A stretch of DNA of 64,000 nt from Eonycteris spelaea (lineage: Eukaryota > Chordata > Mammalia > Chiroptera > Pteropodidae): contig PUFA01000007.1 in assembly GCA_003508835.1 (NCBI GenBank), positions 13,105,001-13,169,000 of the forward strand, in the 5' to 3' direction. The translations under genes and the position numbers were made by a program. Under the pieces are notes generated by a model that did no database searches, was not told the origin of the DNA, and saw only the letters and a list, made by a program, of their open reading frames with translations. Of the stretch, positions 33,466 to 46,130 are shown one piece after another (the first letter of the stretch is position 1; the number at the start of each line of letters is the position of its first letter).

Positions 33466-34149
33466 CATTGAAGGGCAAAGGCTCCCCCCTTAATAGTGTT
33501 AGTTATCAGTGGGAGAAGCCAAGGTGCTGGTCCAAAGTCTCTGAGGCATAGAGAAGTTATAGCCAACATTTCCTCCTCTCCAGGCAACAAAACCAGAAAA
33601 ACAAACATTGGTTAGCAGTGCACGTACTTCTGCATCAATTATATGAAACCCTAGGATCATTTATTTCTAATTAGATATTTCCCAACAAGCTCTATTTTGG
33701 GGTAGAAAAGAACTGAAATTTCTTCTGCTTTTGTTACTTTTGGGCTGTCAGTGTATGTGCTAGACTGTGGTTGGTTAAGTAGAAGGGGGTGGGACAGGAC
33801 AGGAGCTGGAAAGATATACTGAAGAGAAACTTTTGAAGAGTCCTAAATGACTTGCAGGTTCTAAGCAAGATAGTGACTTGGATTATTGCCCTACAGACAA
33901 AGGTGAGTCTGAGGTGTGGCATGACTCGGCTCCAAAAAGATAGACTGGGAATGCCTCAAATTGTAAAATGGGCAGACTCTAGAGCAGAGAATGGACAGAG
34001 ATTGGTGTTCAAGTCTGGTAGAAATGTATCAAAATGCCTAGGCTGGGATTGACGTCCAAATGTCCAGACCAGGAAAAAGGGAATGGGGGAACTGTTGGAA
34101 TTGTGGCTAAATCTAGGCACAAGGAATGTTAATAGCACCTATCGTCTGA
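33466..34149. other. Intergenic stretch, nothing recognised
   Basis: No ORF above 80 codons and no named repeat. Confidence 0.4.
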
Positions 34150-34240
34150 GTGATCATTTGGTGTCCGACTCCATGCAAACTTTACTTACATTGTCTTGTT
34201 TAATCCTCATCCATGAGGTAGGTAGATGAGGAAAGCCAGT
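34150..34240 (-). repeat. MIR SINE fragment, reversed
   Basis: 'tgcaaactttacttacattg', 'ttaatcctcatccatgaggt' and 'aggtagatgagga' resemble the reversed MIR. Confidence 0.6.
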
Positions 34241-34540
34241 TAATTCACTACAACTCCCCCACCCGTTCATCACCCTACAGACACCTGGTCTTTGAGATAG
34301 TCTCTGTAGGTAGAGTTGAGATAAGATCTCAGGACTGAAATGAGCATCTCAGCTGTTGGTCTAGGTTAGAAACTTGAGAATCTGCTCTGATTTTCAGCTG
34401 ATCAGTTAAGTCAGACTCGGGCAGTCCTGATAATTGCAAAAGCAGAATTGATTCTCCAAGTAGCCATAACTTTCACAATTTGTTCAGAAAAAAAATTGCT
34501 AAGCCATATCATAGCCAATGATCATAAATGATAATGGATT

Positions 34541-34769
34541 TGGAATTTTCTATCTCTTGCATCATAGGTAGACAAATTGATTAATTCAACAAACATTTAC
34601 TAATGCCCTACTATGTGCTGGGCACTGTTTTTGTTCAGCACAAAATTTCTGTCGTAAATTTTTCATTTAAGTTTTCTGTTTAAAAAAATTTTCCATCCAT
34701 TGCATCATATGTTGATAAATTGATTAAGCTGACAACATTTACTGATGTCCTACTATGTGCTGGGCACTG
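34541..34769 (-). repeat. Two tandem copies of an L2 3' end, about 142 bp apart
   Basis: 34541-34627 and 34685-34769 are near-identical in order: 'attttc.atc..ttgcatcata', 'aaattgattaa', 'acatttact.atg.cctactat', 'gtgctgggcactg'. Both are the reversed L2 tail. The shared non-L2 flank shows that this is one segment duplicated locally rather than two insertions. Confidence 0.75.
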
Positions 34770-34819
34770 ACCTAACTCAGAACAGCTAAAATACTTTCAA
34801 GAACTGGAAAAAGACTTTT

Positions 34820-34985
34820 ATTCTAATTGTAAGTACAACATAATATAGAACATTTGTGCAATATATATATAGTCATGTAAGACGACACCATGGAGTAAAC
34901 TGAGTGAAGGGTACATGTGACCTCTCTGTACTAGTTTTGCCACTTCCTCTGACCATAAAATTATTTCAAAAAAAAATTTAATGGG
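34820..34985 (+). mobile_element. L1 LINE 3' end, forward
   Basis: 'gagtgaagggtacatgtgac', 'ctctctgtactagttttgcc' and 'aaaattatttcaaaaaaaa' are a typical old L1 terminus. Confidence 0.75.
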
Positions 34986-36194
34986 ATAGAAGCCCATCTA
35001 TCTAGGTGGGTACTGCTAATTACAAAGATCTTCAATATGCCATTGCAAATGGAATTCTGCTTGTACCTAATTAAAAAACAAAAATTCTAATAAAAAAAAG
35101 ATTAAGTCTAAAATATATCTGAAATATTCCACTTCACTAGTTTGGAGAATGATGTAGGTCACATCTCATAACAGTCAAACATGAAGGACTTGGACTTATA
35201 GGAAGACCCATCTGCTGAGGTTCACCCTCACAGATGCCCATGCTCCGTGATGCCTGCGGGGCCTACTGCATGTTGTCACCCTGGAGATTCCTGGGCAGTC
35301 CTGGGAAATGCTGATTCACTGCTGCCGTCGCCACTTCCCTCAGTCATTACTTAGCTTGGTCAGGAAAGGTTCTGGAATCCACCAGTTGTTTCAACCTGAT
35401 GTATTTGCTTCACGCAAGTATACAGTTGTCACTCTTAAATTCTTCCAGATCGAAGGTAGACCCCACCATGCAGATAAAGCAATCGTGACAGGAAAGTCCC
35501 AGTACTTCCCCCTACTCTCTGAACAGTCTAATAAAATCACTAAAATTATAGAAAGCAATTTCTCTTCCTTCTAAGTCACAGGCCGGCTAAATGCAAGCTT
35601 GATTTGCATTACTAAGCAGAACACAAAATCTCAGTCTGTAGCATCAGCATGCAGATTCAAGGTGAGTTGCATAGCTTTCTTGGAGATCAGTGGGTGAATA
35701 TTTGCCTTACATATAAATAAAAGAAGAGCCCATTGTGGTAAAATTCCCCCAAACCCAGGAGTCAACTCCAAAGGCAACCCCAAAACTAAAACAAATGACA
35801 GTTCCCTTGGATGAATATCTTCACACACAATATGCACGCACGCACCCACCTACACACATTTATATATTTTATTGCTAGATTTTTTCTTACTTTTTATATT
35901 ACTATTTGGGTTCTTTTTTCTGGTACTCCATAAGACAATAAAATAGATCATCTATAAACACAAAATCACAAACAAAATTAAATTTTAAGAGCATGTATTT
36001 CCACTATCCTTTTGATACATCTAAATATACTCAAATGCATACACATATTTCGCTCTGGTGCAATCACTAAATAAGATATGTGAAAATCATGCACTAGATT
36101 ATATACTTAAAATGCCCCCATCTGTCAGAGTGAGGAAGGAGTACTGACCAAGAAAGGCTGATGGAAATAAGTCATGAATGCTGGCATTAGAAGG
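34986..36194. other. Intergenic stretch, no gene recognised
   Basis: An 88-codon ORF (35308-35574) followed by 'aataaaatcactaaaatt' looks faintly mRNA-like, but no domain, poly-A tract or flanking duplication supports a retrocopy. Confidence 0.4.
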
Positions 36195-36752
36195 TATGGT
36201 AGCGGGCCTCAGAAGATGGCCCCAATGAACAATTCCTCCTAGTAGCCACACCCTTGTGTAGTCCCCTCCCACAATGAGTGTGGGCTGACCCTGCTACTTG
36301 CTTTAACCAATGGGATGCAGCAGAAGTGATGTGGAGTCGATTGTGAGCCTAAGCCTTGAAAATGTCTGACAGTTTCTGCATTGCACATTGAGGAGCCTTG
36401 AAACACTATGAAAAGACGTCTGACTACTCTGTTGGAGAAGCCACATGGTAGGGAAGAAACCCTGAGACTACCGGAGGCAGAAACAGGCCAATCCCTCCTA
36501 GCATTCCCACTGAGCTCAACCTCCCAGCCATCCTCATTAGGATGCCAGACATGAGAGCGAACCATCTTGGACATTCTGGCTGAGTGGAGCCCCCAGATGA
36601 CCACAGTCCCAGCTGACATCACAGGAGCAGAGGAATTACCCAGCTGAGCCTGGTCAGCCCACAAAATTGGGAGGGATTAAAATTTTTTGTTGTTGTTGTA
36701 AGCCATTAAATTTTGTGATCGTGTGTTAGTTATATAACAATAGCTGAAAGAG
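36195..36752 (+). mobile_element. MLT1-type (ERVL-MaLR) LTR, forward
   Basis: Old LTR in order: 'cagaagatggccccaatgaa', 'cacacccttgtgtagtcccc', 'accaatgggatgcagcagaa', 'gtgagcctaagccttgaaaa', 'gaaccatcttggacattctg', 'gtaagccattaaattttgtg', 'gttatataacaatagctga'. It is nearly full length and a solo LTR. The 141-codon minus ORF here is a shadow. Confidence 0.8.
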
Positions 36753-37479
36753 ATGGCATCATAAAAATGATCTAATCAGAAAGATCATCCAACCAAGTTT
36801 CTCATTTGGCTTCTTCAAAGGCACTAATTACTTTCTGACTGGGCCCAAAACAGAATTCTGGTCTCAAGTTTTAGTTGAATATTCTTTCTACTAAATCCTG
36901 AAATATGAAGAATGGCTATAACTGAGTCTTAAAAAATGATCAAGGTTAGTTTGCTTACAAAGGACTATTCACAGTTACTTGGGCTTTAAATTAATATTCA
37001 ATTTATTAAAATTATATATTAAAAACATTTTTCTTAGGTCTTTAAGTTTAATTTATAAATCTTAATTTATTTATAAATCTAGTAATGTTCTTTGATATTT
37101 AATTTCTTAAAGTTTAACAGATTAAATCCTCCCAAATAACCAGTCTTGAATTTACAAATATACTAATTAAATCCAATTTAATATTTTAAACTGAATTTGC
37201 ATAATATCCCCACCTCCCAAGCGCTTCAGATAATTTACAGAAAGGACTTACAAACCTTATTTGTAAAATCTTTTTAAGTACTTCAGCAATTCCTAAAAAT
37301 GTAATAAATCAAACTCAATATAATAAATTGGCTTCTCTTATGAAGAGTCTAATTCTGTTAAAAATCATCTTACACCCTTCGACTTAAAATTTCAAGTCTA
37401 AAATAAATTACGAATAAGTAATTTGTAATATCTGACTCTCTAACATGCCAGATTCCCTTAAATAGTAAGCACTGCATCA
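36753..37479. other. Very AT-rich intergenic stretch
   Basis: Rich in short palindromic A/T words (for example repeated 'aatttattaaatt'-like strings at 36990-37100). No gene or named repeat. Confidence 0.5.
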
Positions 37480-37770
37480 GTCAGAATGTTGCAGTAACAA
37501 ACAATCCCAAATCTCAGCAACTTAAAACAATTTGTTTCTCATTCATACTCCATGTTCACTGGCTGTTACTGGAGGGGTCTGCTCCAGGCCTGGTTCACTC
37601 TGCTGGTGAAGGAAAAAAGAGACAGTGGCAAATTTTACATTAGTTCTTAAAGTTCTCACTCCAAAGTGACCCATGTTATTTCAAATCACATTTCTTTTTT
37701 AGCTAAACAGGCAACTTGGCCACCCTTAATTCCAAAAGGCAGGAAAGTATAATCTCAATCATACTTTTCT
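37480..37770. repeat. Old interspersed repeat, family not assigned
   Basis: 'ttgcagtaacaaacaatccc' then 'cttaaaacaatttgtttctc' and 'gcaacttggccacccttaat' are phrases I associate with a common mammalian repeat, but I cannot name it. Confidence 0.35.
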
Positions 37771-40087
37771 GCTCATAAGTGAAGAGCTAGAAATACTTCC
37801 TAAGAATAGCACTAACGACCATCACATACACTCTAAATAGGAAATATGCATATGATCCTGATGACGGAAAATGATGCTAAGCTGATTGTTATTGGTTTAC
37901 TCATTTTACCCATTGGTGTATTGGAGAAGCCAGCTTCTACAACTTGCTAGAGTAGACTGTTACATTTTTAGGAAATTTGCAACCCAGTGGTTAAACAGTC
38001 ATTATTAAATATTAAATTATATAAACTGAATAAATTTAATGAATTTAATAAATTAAATAGATTTTTAAAAAGGTAATAAATACTCAAAACTCATTATATT
38101 CTAATTATTTTACTACTTTCCACTATTATCTATATTCTTGAGGACACTTACATCTGTTGTATTTGTAATGGCAGAAATAATTTTTAATGGCGTTCTACGG
38201 TGCATCACTTCCCAACTCTGAATTTAGTGACATCTCATTGTTTGCTTATAATTGGCCATGGTGGGAGTACTCACATGATAGAAATCAGCAAACACGACAC
38301 ATTGGGGTTTGATTTATGGTTTTTTTGATTGTTTAGATTTAAGAAAGTGATGGAGAAAATGTTAATAATACAGTTTAAACTTAAAAGACTGTGGTGTGAG
38401 TAGCATAAGCAATTGAAGAAATATTCCTCCTGTATTTAAAAATTATCTCATTCAGTAAAGAAGTCAATAGCATCATCAGTAAACAAGTGAAGTTCCAACA
38501 GGCATCTTCATATTTTCACTTACATCTTACCGGTTAACGACAAGGAAACTATTAGCCAACATTCACCAAACTATTAACCAACTTGTTTGTTAGTTGCGAC
38601 CATTGGTTGGCTGTGGATGTTAAGATTTAGGTAAAAATCAACAAAAGCATTTTGTGACAATCAATTTGTACATAGAATTTATAATAGAAAGCATTAGATA
38701 ACTTATTTGTATTTTGTGTGCTACTCATCTTTTATAGCAATAATATGTAAAAGAAACACACATACATAACATTTATATACATATATTCATGCATGCACAT
38801 ACTTTTCCCTCAGAGAGACAGTTGTTGAACAATCAGCTTGGACTTACCTCATCTCAAGAGTTGTAATCTTCTGGAGAAGATCAAGTCCTCAATCCTTTTA
38901 CTCTGAAATTGGAAGTTACTAAAATCTGCCAGGGTGGACTTGGGTGACCCTTAGGTGCTTGTGATAGGAAAAAAAAAAATCACTGTGATAAAACTCCCCC
39001 ACGAGGAAAGAAAGAATGTGGACCAGTGGGTTTGCTTCTGTGTCATGCCAAGGAAAATGAAAGATCCTGATCTATGAAAAGGCCCTGGTTCAACCTTCTT
39101 GAGGGCAGCTTTCGAGAGAATGACAGTTTTGAGGATGCTGAGTTTGCCTGCCTTAAGATCACGTGGGATAAAGACCATAGGCTCCAGTCCTCAGCCTGAC
39201 CATCCAGCGTCTCAGCAGGTAGTGAGACGGAACCCTGGGAGACAGTGTTAAACAGAAACTTCTCTTCACACAGAATAGTTTTCAGCAGCCTGAGCAGGCA
39301 GTATCTAGGAGCAGATGCAACAAACTTCAGTCTGACAAGCAATTCATTCCAACAAGCTATAGTAAAGTTTTAGTCTCGGATGAGAATCTTTTCTAGAGAA
39401 GTAGCAGGAGCTTAATTTCAGAAAGGAAGAGGGGAAGAGGGAAAAGGAAGAGAAAGAAAAGGACAGTTTCCCTGGTCTTTAAAGACCAACATTAAGTTGG
39501 GTAGAAATCTAGCATCAAGGCAATGGCCATGGTATTCATCCTTAAAACAGAAGTAGAAGGGGTGTGAGGGTTCTCACATAGACAAAGGTAGCAACGTGCC
39601 AGCATACAGGAGAGCATGCTGCCGAAGCCAGAGGTAGGGTGATAAAGGTAGAGAATATTTCCTAAAGAAAGAAGAGACTTAAAAATGTACCATCCTTTAA
39701 AATAACTTTTCTTGCTCTCTAAATTTTAGGCCCAACACCAGACAAAGCCTCAGTTACTTTGACCTAAATTGTAGCTCTAGGTCTTAGTTAGCTAAACATT
39801 CTGAGTCTCTGTTCTTTCCTATTGGTTAGATAACACTCACCTCGCTGGATTGTTGTGCATATTAAATGAGAGCATAGGTGGGTGCCTGGCACTTGGTAAA
39901 AGGTGAATGAATGGTAGTCATAATCATTTCTACTTAGTCCTTTCAATAAGAATTAGACTATCAGTGTTTCATACTAGATTTCTTTTTTTAAGTCTAAGAA
40001 AGTAAGTATTCAACTTTACTTAGGGTTTATTTCTTTAATTTTTTTTTCTCAAAAATAGTAATTGCTTCATTAATAATTTCTACAGAA
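37771..40087. other. Intergenic stretch with one MIR fragment
   Basis: 39835-39925 ('attgttgtgcatattaaatg', 'tgcctggcacttggtaaaag') is a forward MIR tail. 37980-38090 is composed of short AT repeats. 39413-39465 is purine-rich. No gene recognised. Confidence 0.45.
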
Positions 40088-40097
40088 AAGTTATTAG

Positions 40098-41044
40098 AAC
40101 TCAACAACAATAAAAAACAAACAATCCAATTAAAAAATGGGCAGAAGATCTGAACAGATCTTCTCCAAAGAGGAAATACAGATGACCAATAGACATATGA
40201 AAAGATGCTCAAGGTCACTAATTATCAGAGAAATGCAAACTAAAACCACAATGAGCTATCACCTGACACCTGTTAGAATGGCTATCATCAATAAATCAAA
40301 GAATGACAAGTGTTGGCAAGGATGCAGAGAAAAGGAACCCTCATACATTGTTGGTGGGATTGCAAATTGGTACAGCCACTATGGAAAACAGTCTGGAGGT
40401 TTCTCAAAAAATTTAAAGTGGATATACCTTTTGACCCAGCAATTGCACTTCTGGGTATTTATATAAAAAAACCAAAACAATAATTTGTAAAGATCTATGC
40501 ACCCCATATTCATGGCAGCACAATTTACAATAGCCAAGATATGGAAGCAACCTAAATACCCATCAATAGATGATTAGGTAAAGAAGTTGTGGTTCATATA
40601 TACAATGAAATATTACTCAGCCATTAAAAAAATGAAATCCTACCATTTGCAATGACATAGATGAACCTAGAGGTTATTATGCTGGGTGAAATAAGTCAGA
40701 CAAAGATAAATACCATATGATTTCACTTATATGTGGAATCTAAGGAACAAAAAGAACAAACTAATCAAAAACCAGATTCACAGATATAGAAGAATTCGGT
40801 GACAGACAGAGGGGAGGGGCTTGGGGGGCTGGGATAATGGGGTGAAGGGTTAAAGAAGTACAAATTAGTAGTTGATAGATGGTCACAAGAATTGGGAGCA
40901 CAGTATAGGGAATGCAGTCAGCATTAATATATTGGCTATGTGGAAAACCAGAGGAGAGCAGGAGCAATTAGGAGGATCATTTTATGAACTATATAAATGT
41001 CTAACCAGTGTTCTGTATACTTGAAACTAATAAAAAAAATTTTT
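40098..41044 (+). mobile_element. L1 LINE 3' segment, forward, best preserved in the window
   Basis: Begins in ORF2 ('aactcaacaacaataaaaaa') and runs through 'gcaaactaaaaccacaatga', 'cagccactatggaaaacagt', 'ttgacccagcaattgcactt', 'gatgaacctagaggttatta', 'tgatttcacttatatgtgga' into a 3' UTR ending 'acttgaaactaataaaaaaa'. The 8-bp direct repeat AAGTTATT flanks it (40088-40095, 41045-41052). It is about 950 bp, 5'-truncated and frames are broken. A 109-codon ORF is part of ORF2. Confidence 0.9.
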
Positions 41045-41052
41045 AAGTTATT

Positions 41053-42704
41053 GAGAATGTTTGATTAGGGTAGGTTACCTGGGACTTGGAAAAAACAATC
41101 CAGTTTAATATATAGTCATATATAGGTATCATCACTCATCCTTTTTATGTTACCTAGATTTCAGGCATAGTGTGTAGAAAGAAACAGCCTCTGAAGGACT
41201 GTGCACAGCAAACTTTTAAAGACATGTGTGTATTTGGGGTGAGAGGTGGGGAAGTGCCCCCTGGTGATTCTGCTGTGTTGTCATAGATATTTAGTTGAAT
41301 GAATGGATTTCCAATCTCCTAAACCCCACCGTGGAGAACCTCTGGGAGCATTATTCAAATCCTGTTGCCAAGCTGTGCTCACTTGCCCCAATTTCCAGTT
41401 ACCTTTAGCATGCCGAGGGTACATGGCATAACACTTTTAGAACTTAGAACTTCTAAAGACATACCAGGCAGATATGTTATGTCCTGACAGGTCTCTGATT
41501 CTGTAAGGGCTTGCCCTGCTCTCGCCCTGAGCCAGGTACGCACAGGCTTTTATGGGTGGCCACACTCTGTTCCCACAGCCAATTAAAGGGAAGGACTCAA
41601 AACCATTCCAGTCTCATCTTGAGAAGTAACAGAAGTGTGATTAGTTTAACTCTTTTCATGAGGACTAATAGGCTAACTTTGAGTCATTAGCCTCTGCAGA
41701 AGACCTTGCACCCCTTTATCGTTGGTGCCAGAGGGAGTGTTCCACCTGCAGTCTCCAGAGAGTTGGCTGGGCTCTAACTAAAAAAGCCATTCCTTTTTCT
41801 ACTGTAGTTCCTGCTCTCTGCTCAGACTGAACTTCTAGCTTTATTCTGACTCACACACTAGGGTTTCTTCCTGAATGGATACATGTGACGTCTCCCTCTA
41901 CTAGCAGGCTAGCAGTGAACGATGGCCAGGGATGATTCATGGACATGTGTATTTTTCCCTGGGAACTTTGCAAATAGGAGAGAGGTAAATCTGATACCAT
42001 ATCATCTTCAAATCTTACATGAAAACCCCAAATTTCAGTTCTCCAGCCCTTCCCAAATATTTTCAGGAAAAATGCCGGAAACAATTTGAATTCTTGCTAG
42101 TCAATTAGGTAAGGTCTTGGAGCATCAAGATTAGGAGTATTGGTGTATGGGAAGTATTGTGAGTTCATTTCTATCATCCAGCTTGTGAAATCTGAGACCT
42201 CAGAGTTATTGGCAGCTCTCCATTTTTGTTCTGATCAAGTTGTCTATGCCTGGTAGTGCTTAGTTGTTTTAGGCACTATCACTACTTTTTAGTGGAACCA
42301 GGTGCCTGATTATATCCCTGCTGAGACTTCACAATCCAATCCCTAACAATTCCACTGGAACATAGTCTTAGGCCAGCCTTTAATTCCACTTGGACTTGGT
42401 ATAAATATCTTTCAGTTCACAAGGTAGCACTGCTCTGTGCCAGACCCCATGATAAAGGTGCATCTTCTCTGGGACTAAACTGACATCATTTGAATTAAGA
42501 CCAGACCCTCACACCACCTGAAGCTGAATGTACTCAGGCCACTGGTTTTAAGCTGATACCACCTAGAGTGAATTGGGCCAGACCGTCCTTCCATCAGCCC
42601 AGAACCTGACATCCTCCAGGAGATTGTAGGGACTAATTCACTCTGCACTCTCATCCTTGTTTTCATTGCCACACCAGTCACTGGTCTTTCGTTACATCCA
42701 TGGT
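41053..42704. other. Intergenic stretch with one CTCF-like site
   Basis: No gene or named repeat recognised. The ORFs are all below 80 codons. Confidence 0.45.
41253..41267 (-). promoter_or_regulatory. Candidate CTCF-binding motif, reversed
   Basis: AGTGCCCCCTGGTGA is a close reversed CTCF core (CCCCCTGGTG centre). It sits in unique sequence 200 bp past the L1 and points toward the forward candidate at 20880, making a convergent pair. Confidence 0.45.
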
Positions 42705-42875
42705 CTAAAAGTGTGGTCCTCAGATCAAAGCATCCACAGCACGTGGGAACTTGTAATGCAAACTCTCAGGCCCCACCCAAGATCTACTCAATCAGAAACT
42801 GTGGGAGTAGAGCCTAGCCATCTGTTTGAACAAGCCTTCCCATAACGCTGATGCACATTAAAGTTTGAGAACATC
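42705..42875 (+). mobile_element. MER5A hAT-Charlie element, forward
   Basis: 'agcatccacagcacgtggga', 'acttgtaatgcaaactctca', 'ggccccacccaagatctact', 'aatcagaaactgtgggagta', 'gatgcacattaaagtttgag' and 'aacatcatct' follow the MER5A order nearly end to end. Confidence 0.85.
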
Positions 42876-43734
42876 ATCTCATAATACTCCCATATTTCCT
42901 TGTTCCTAAATTGGTTCCCCACTGTTCTAATACATCCCACCCCCACCCCCTGCTCTCCAATGTACCCTCTGGAGCAGCTTTTCCGTGATCAACAAATTTC
43001 TCCTTTATCCTCCACATCTTCCAAGAATGTTCTCCGTACCTCCTTGCATTAATTGAAATCTGCTCTTTTCTACAGCAGCCCTCTATGGTGGTGAATCTGT
43101 ACTCACATCTATTTACTATTTACTTACATCTGTTCAGTATTTACTCCTTGTTCTCCTTTCTGTCCATCAGTACTTCTAGACCATTACTACTTCTCCACCC
43201 ACTTGTAAAAACTCCTGCTCCTTTGAGGCTCACACCCTGTGGTTATACCATCCTTCCCCCTTCTCATCGTTCAAATCTTTTGTACCAAGCTCATCCTGAG
43301 CTACTTCAAAGTCCATAGTGATCGCTAACACCTGAATCTCTCAATTGCTTGACCATCTCCAATGACCTTCTCCTTTGTTTTCTACCATTGATTCCCACAG
43401 TTACATACAAAACCTGTGCCCCTTGAAACTGCTTTACCTCCAAAATCATAAATACGAGCATCCCATTCCCAGCCACAGATTCCCACAGATTCTTGCATTA
43501 TAGTTTGCTTGACTAGCTGTTCTCTATTTTAATCATTCTCCAATCTCTAGTTCTAAAAATTACCCTTTGACTCTCTTCATGGAGTTGTCTCCTTGGTCCC
43601 TTACCCAGCTTTGATTGGATGGTCTGTCATTTCAATCAGTCTTGCAAATACCTTCACTTACTTTGTCCTTCTGACCTGTTATTACTACTCTGGCAAAACT
43701 CAATCATGGTTGATGTCAAACCATCAATAAACAT
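42876..43734 (+). repeat. Probable L2-like LINE sequence, diverged
   Basis: Pyrimidine-rich text such as 'cttgaccatctccaatgacc' and 'cctgtggttataccatcctt' resembles upstream parts of L2 ORF2 in style, but I cannot align it confidently. Confidence 0.3.
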
Positions 43735-44460
43735 CACTTTGTGACAAGTGCTTTGATGGGCACTGAAGATACAAAATGGACAAGTCAGATCATGACCTTG
43801 GCTTTGTGGAGTTTATATCCTGCCTGGGGATGCGTGGGGTGGCAGAAAATAGGTGCATAGTTGTGTAATATATGTCAGGTCATAGTAAGTGCTTTGAGGA
43901 AAAATAAGTGCCAGAAAGGGGGACTGAAAGTAATAGGGGTGGGAGGGCAGGGAGAGAAGGGCGGTGCTATTTTAGACGCATTGATCAAATACGGCATCAC
44001 TGAGGAAGTGACTTTTAAGCAGAGACCTGAATGACGTGAGAACCAAGGCATGCGAGGACACTCCAGAGAAGAGCAGGTGCAAAGATCCTGGGGTGGGTGT
44101 GTGCTTTGCCTGTCAGAGGAGGAACAAGGTGACAGCATGACTGGAACGTAGAAAGTGGTAGAGGATGAGATTGGAAAAGATATCCAGGGACCACATATGA
44201 AGGCCTTATAGACCCAAATGAGGACTTGCGACTTTGCTTCTTCTAAAGAAGCCACTGAGAGTTTTAAGAAATTGATTGAAATGGTCTACTTTTCTTAAAA
44301 ACAAAACAAAACAAAAAAACACTCTGAGTGCTATACCAGTCTGGGTACTGTGTAGAAATTATACTCTGGGCAAGGCATAATGGACAGAGCTGGGACATGG
44401 TGAGGGGAATTCTGCTGTGGTCCAACTGGGTGATAAAGGTGTTCCAGTAGGGAGTTAACG
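43735..44460 (-). repeat. L2 LINE, reversed
   Basis: Reversed tail 'ttgatgggcactgaagatac' then body: 'agcagagacctgaatgacgt', 'gcaggtgcaaagatcctggg', 'tgactggaacgtagaaagtg', 'tgaaggccttatagacccaa' and 'gaagccactgagagttttaa'. Contiguous for over 700 bp. Confidence 0.8.
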
Positions 44461-44482
44461 ATACACTTCCTCTGTACCTTTC

Positions 44483-44590
44483 TCTACAAGTGTGGTGCCT
44501 GAACCAGTGGCATCCACATCATAGAAACTCCTGATGCAAATCCCCAGGCACCAGCCCACTCATCTACCTACATTTACTAAACTCCGATCC
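44483..44590 (+). mobile_element. MER5A fragment, forward
   Basis: 'agtgtggtgcctgaaccagt', 'ggcatccacatcatagaaac', 'tcctgatgcaaatccccagg' and 'tctacctacatttactaaac' are a partial MER5A. Confidence 0.65.
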
Positions 44591-44919
44591 CTTACAGCTC
44601 CCCTTATTCTCAGCAAATAACCCTCACCTCCTACTTTGCAGGGAAAAAAAAGCTCTACCATGCAAGAATTCCTTCAATTTCTGGCTGGCATGTCTAAAAT
44701 TATTTTCTTCCAGTCTATTCACACTCAAGAAGTATCCCTCCTGTGGCCTCTCCCTCTGTGATTGCCTTGCATGCATGCTCAAGCCTCTGCCAGCATGTTC
44801 AGAATAAATGATCTCCCCCACCTCCGCCTCTGGGCATCTCTCGGTCCCAAAGCCACACATCTTGGAAAAGCTGCCTACATCCACTCTCTCTCTCTATTTT
44901 CCAATCACCTTGTTCTTTC

Positions 44920-46130
44920 CGACATATGTGAACCTGGCTTTGGCAGCCACTATTCCACTTAAAGATCTCTCACCAGTGTCTCCAATCATCTCTTGCTGCT
45001 AAACCATAGAAAATCCTGAGCAAGTCAGACAAGTATGTTAAATTATTGGAATACTTTTGTACCAGTTTTATAAAGAGCTGCCCTCAACTCACCCCATACT
45101 TCTTCCCTTCTCACTCTTGGACCCTCCCCGTTGGACCCCCATCATCTAGTAACTAAGGGCTTACTGCCAGGCATAGCGAGGTTCTCCTCACCCAACTTCC
45201 ATACCCGACTCATATCCATTGTGATGGGTTTGTGCCCAACTCAGACCAGTCGTTAAATATGCTCAGTATAACTCATGTCAGCTAAAAATCTACATACTTT
45301 CAAGACTCCATCTTGACTGTTTAGAATCATTTAACACAGTCAGCTATTTAAAACAATCTCTTCCTTTGATTTCAGTGATGGCACACTCCCCTGGTTTTCT
45401 TCCTTCATTTCTCAGTTTCCTGTACTGACTTTCCCAATTGACACTACCTTTAAATGCTGGTATTGTCCTGGGTCAACTTCTCTTTAATATCTCAGTAGAT
45501 CTTATTCTTACCTTGTAGCTTCAATTATTATGTATTTGGGAATGAATCCAACATTAAATGTTTAACCAAGACCTCTCCTCTGAACTCCAGACTTGACTTG
45601 AATAACTGCTTAGCAAATCATCTGGATGTCTCACAAAACCTACAAATGTAACACTTATAAAATTGAATTTTCCATCTCCTAGCTCCCCATCTGGTTCTTC
45701 TGCAGAGACGGTTCTACCATCCACCCAGAGGCACAAATCAGAAACCCAGAGTCATCTGTGATTCCTCTCCTTTCCTCACCACCCCCTCATATCCCATCAA
45801 TTACCACATTCTATTTATTCTCCCTCCAATATATATGGAACATATATTAAGCCCATTCAATATCCCTCCATATCCCTTGCCAGCCTCTGGTTCAAGCCAC
45901 CACTTCAGAGAACAGTGGCCTCTTGTATTCCTGCATCCATATTTGCCTCCCTCCAATTTATTTTCTATAAAGCAGCCAAAACGATCTTCTAAAAATGCAA
46001 ATCTGATTAAACCAATATATCCTGTTTCACTCCCGCGGGGTTCAAAATGAGGTCACATTCCTCTTAATGTTCAAATCAGATGGTGTGGAGCCTCTACTTG
46101 TCGCCCTTCCGTGATAACTTCAGTTTCCAG
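44920..46130 (+). repeat. L2 LINE ORF2 to 3' region, forward
   Basis: Reverse-transcriptase-side remnants of L2: 'agtgtctccaatcatctctt', 'catttaacacagtcagctat', 'tggcacactcccctggtttt', 'agacctctcctctgaactcc', 'actgcttagcaaatcatctg', then 'aaagcagccaaaacgatctt' and 'gattaaaccaatatatcctg'. It is about 1.2 kb, one of the longest L2 copies here. All frames are broken. Confidence 0.75.

Noticed and set aside
40137..40466. 109-codon ORF as a small gene
   Set aside because: It is the C-terminal part of L1 ORF2 in a truncated, mutated L1.
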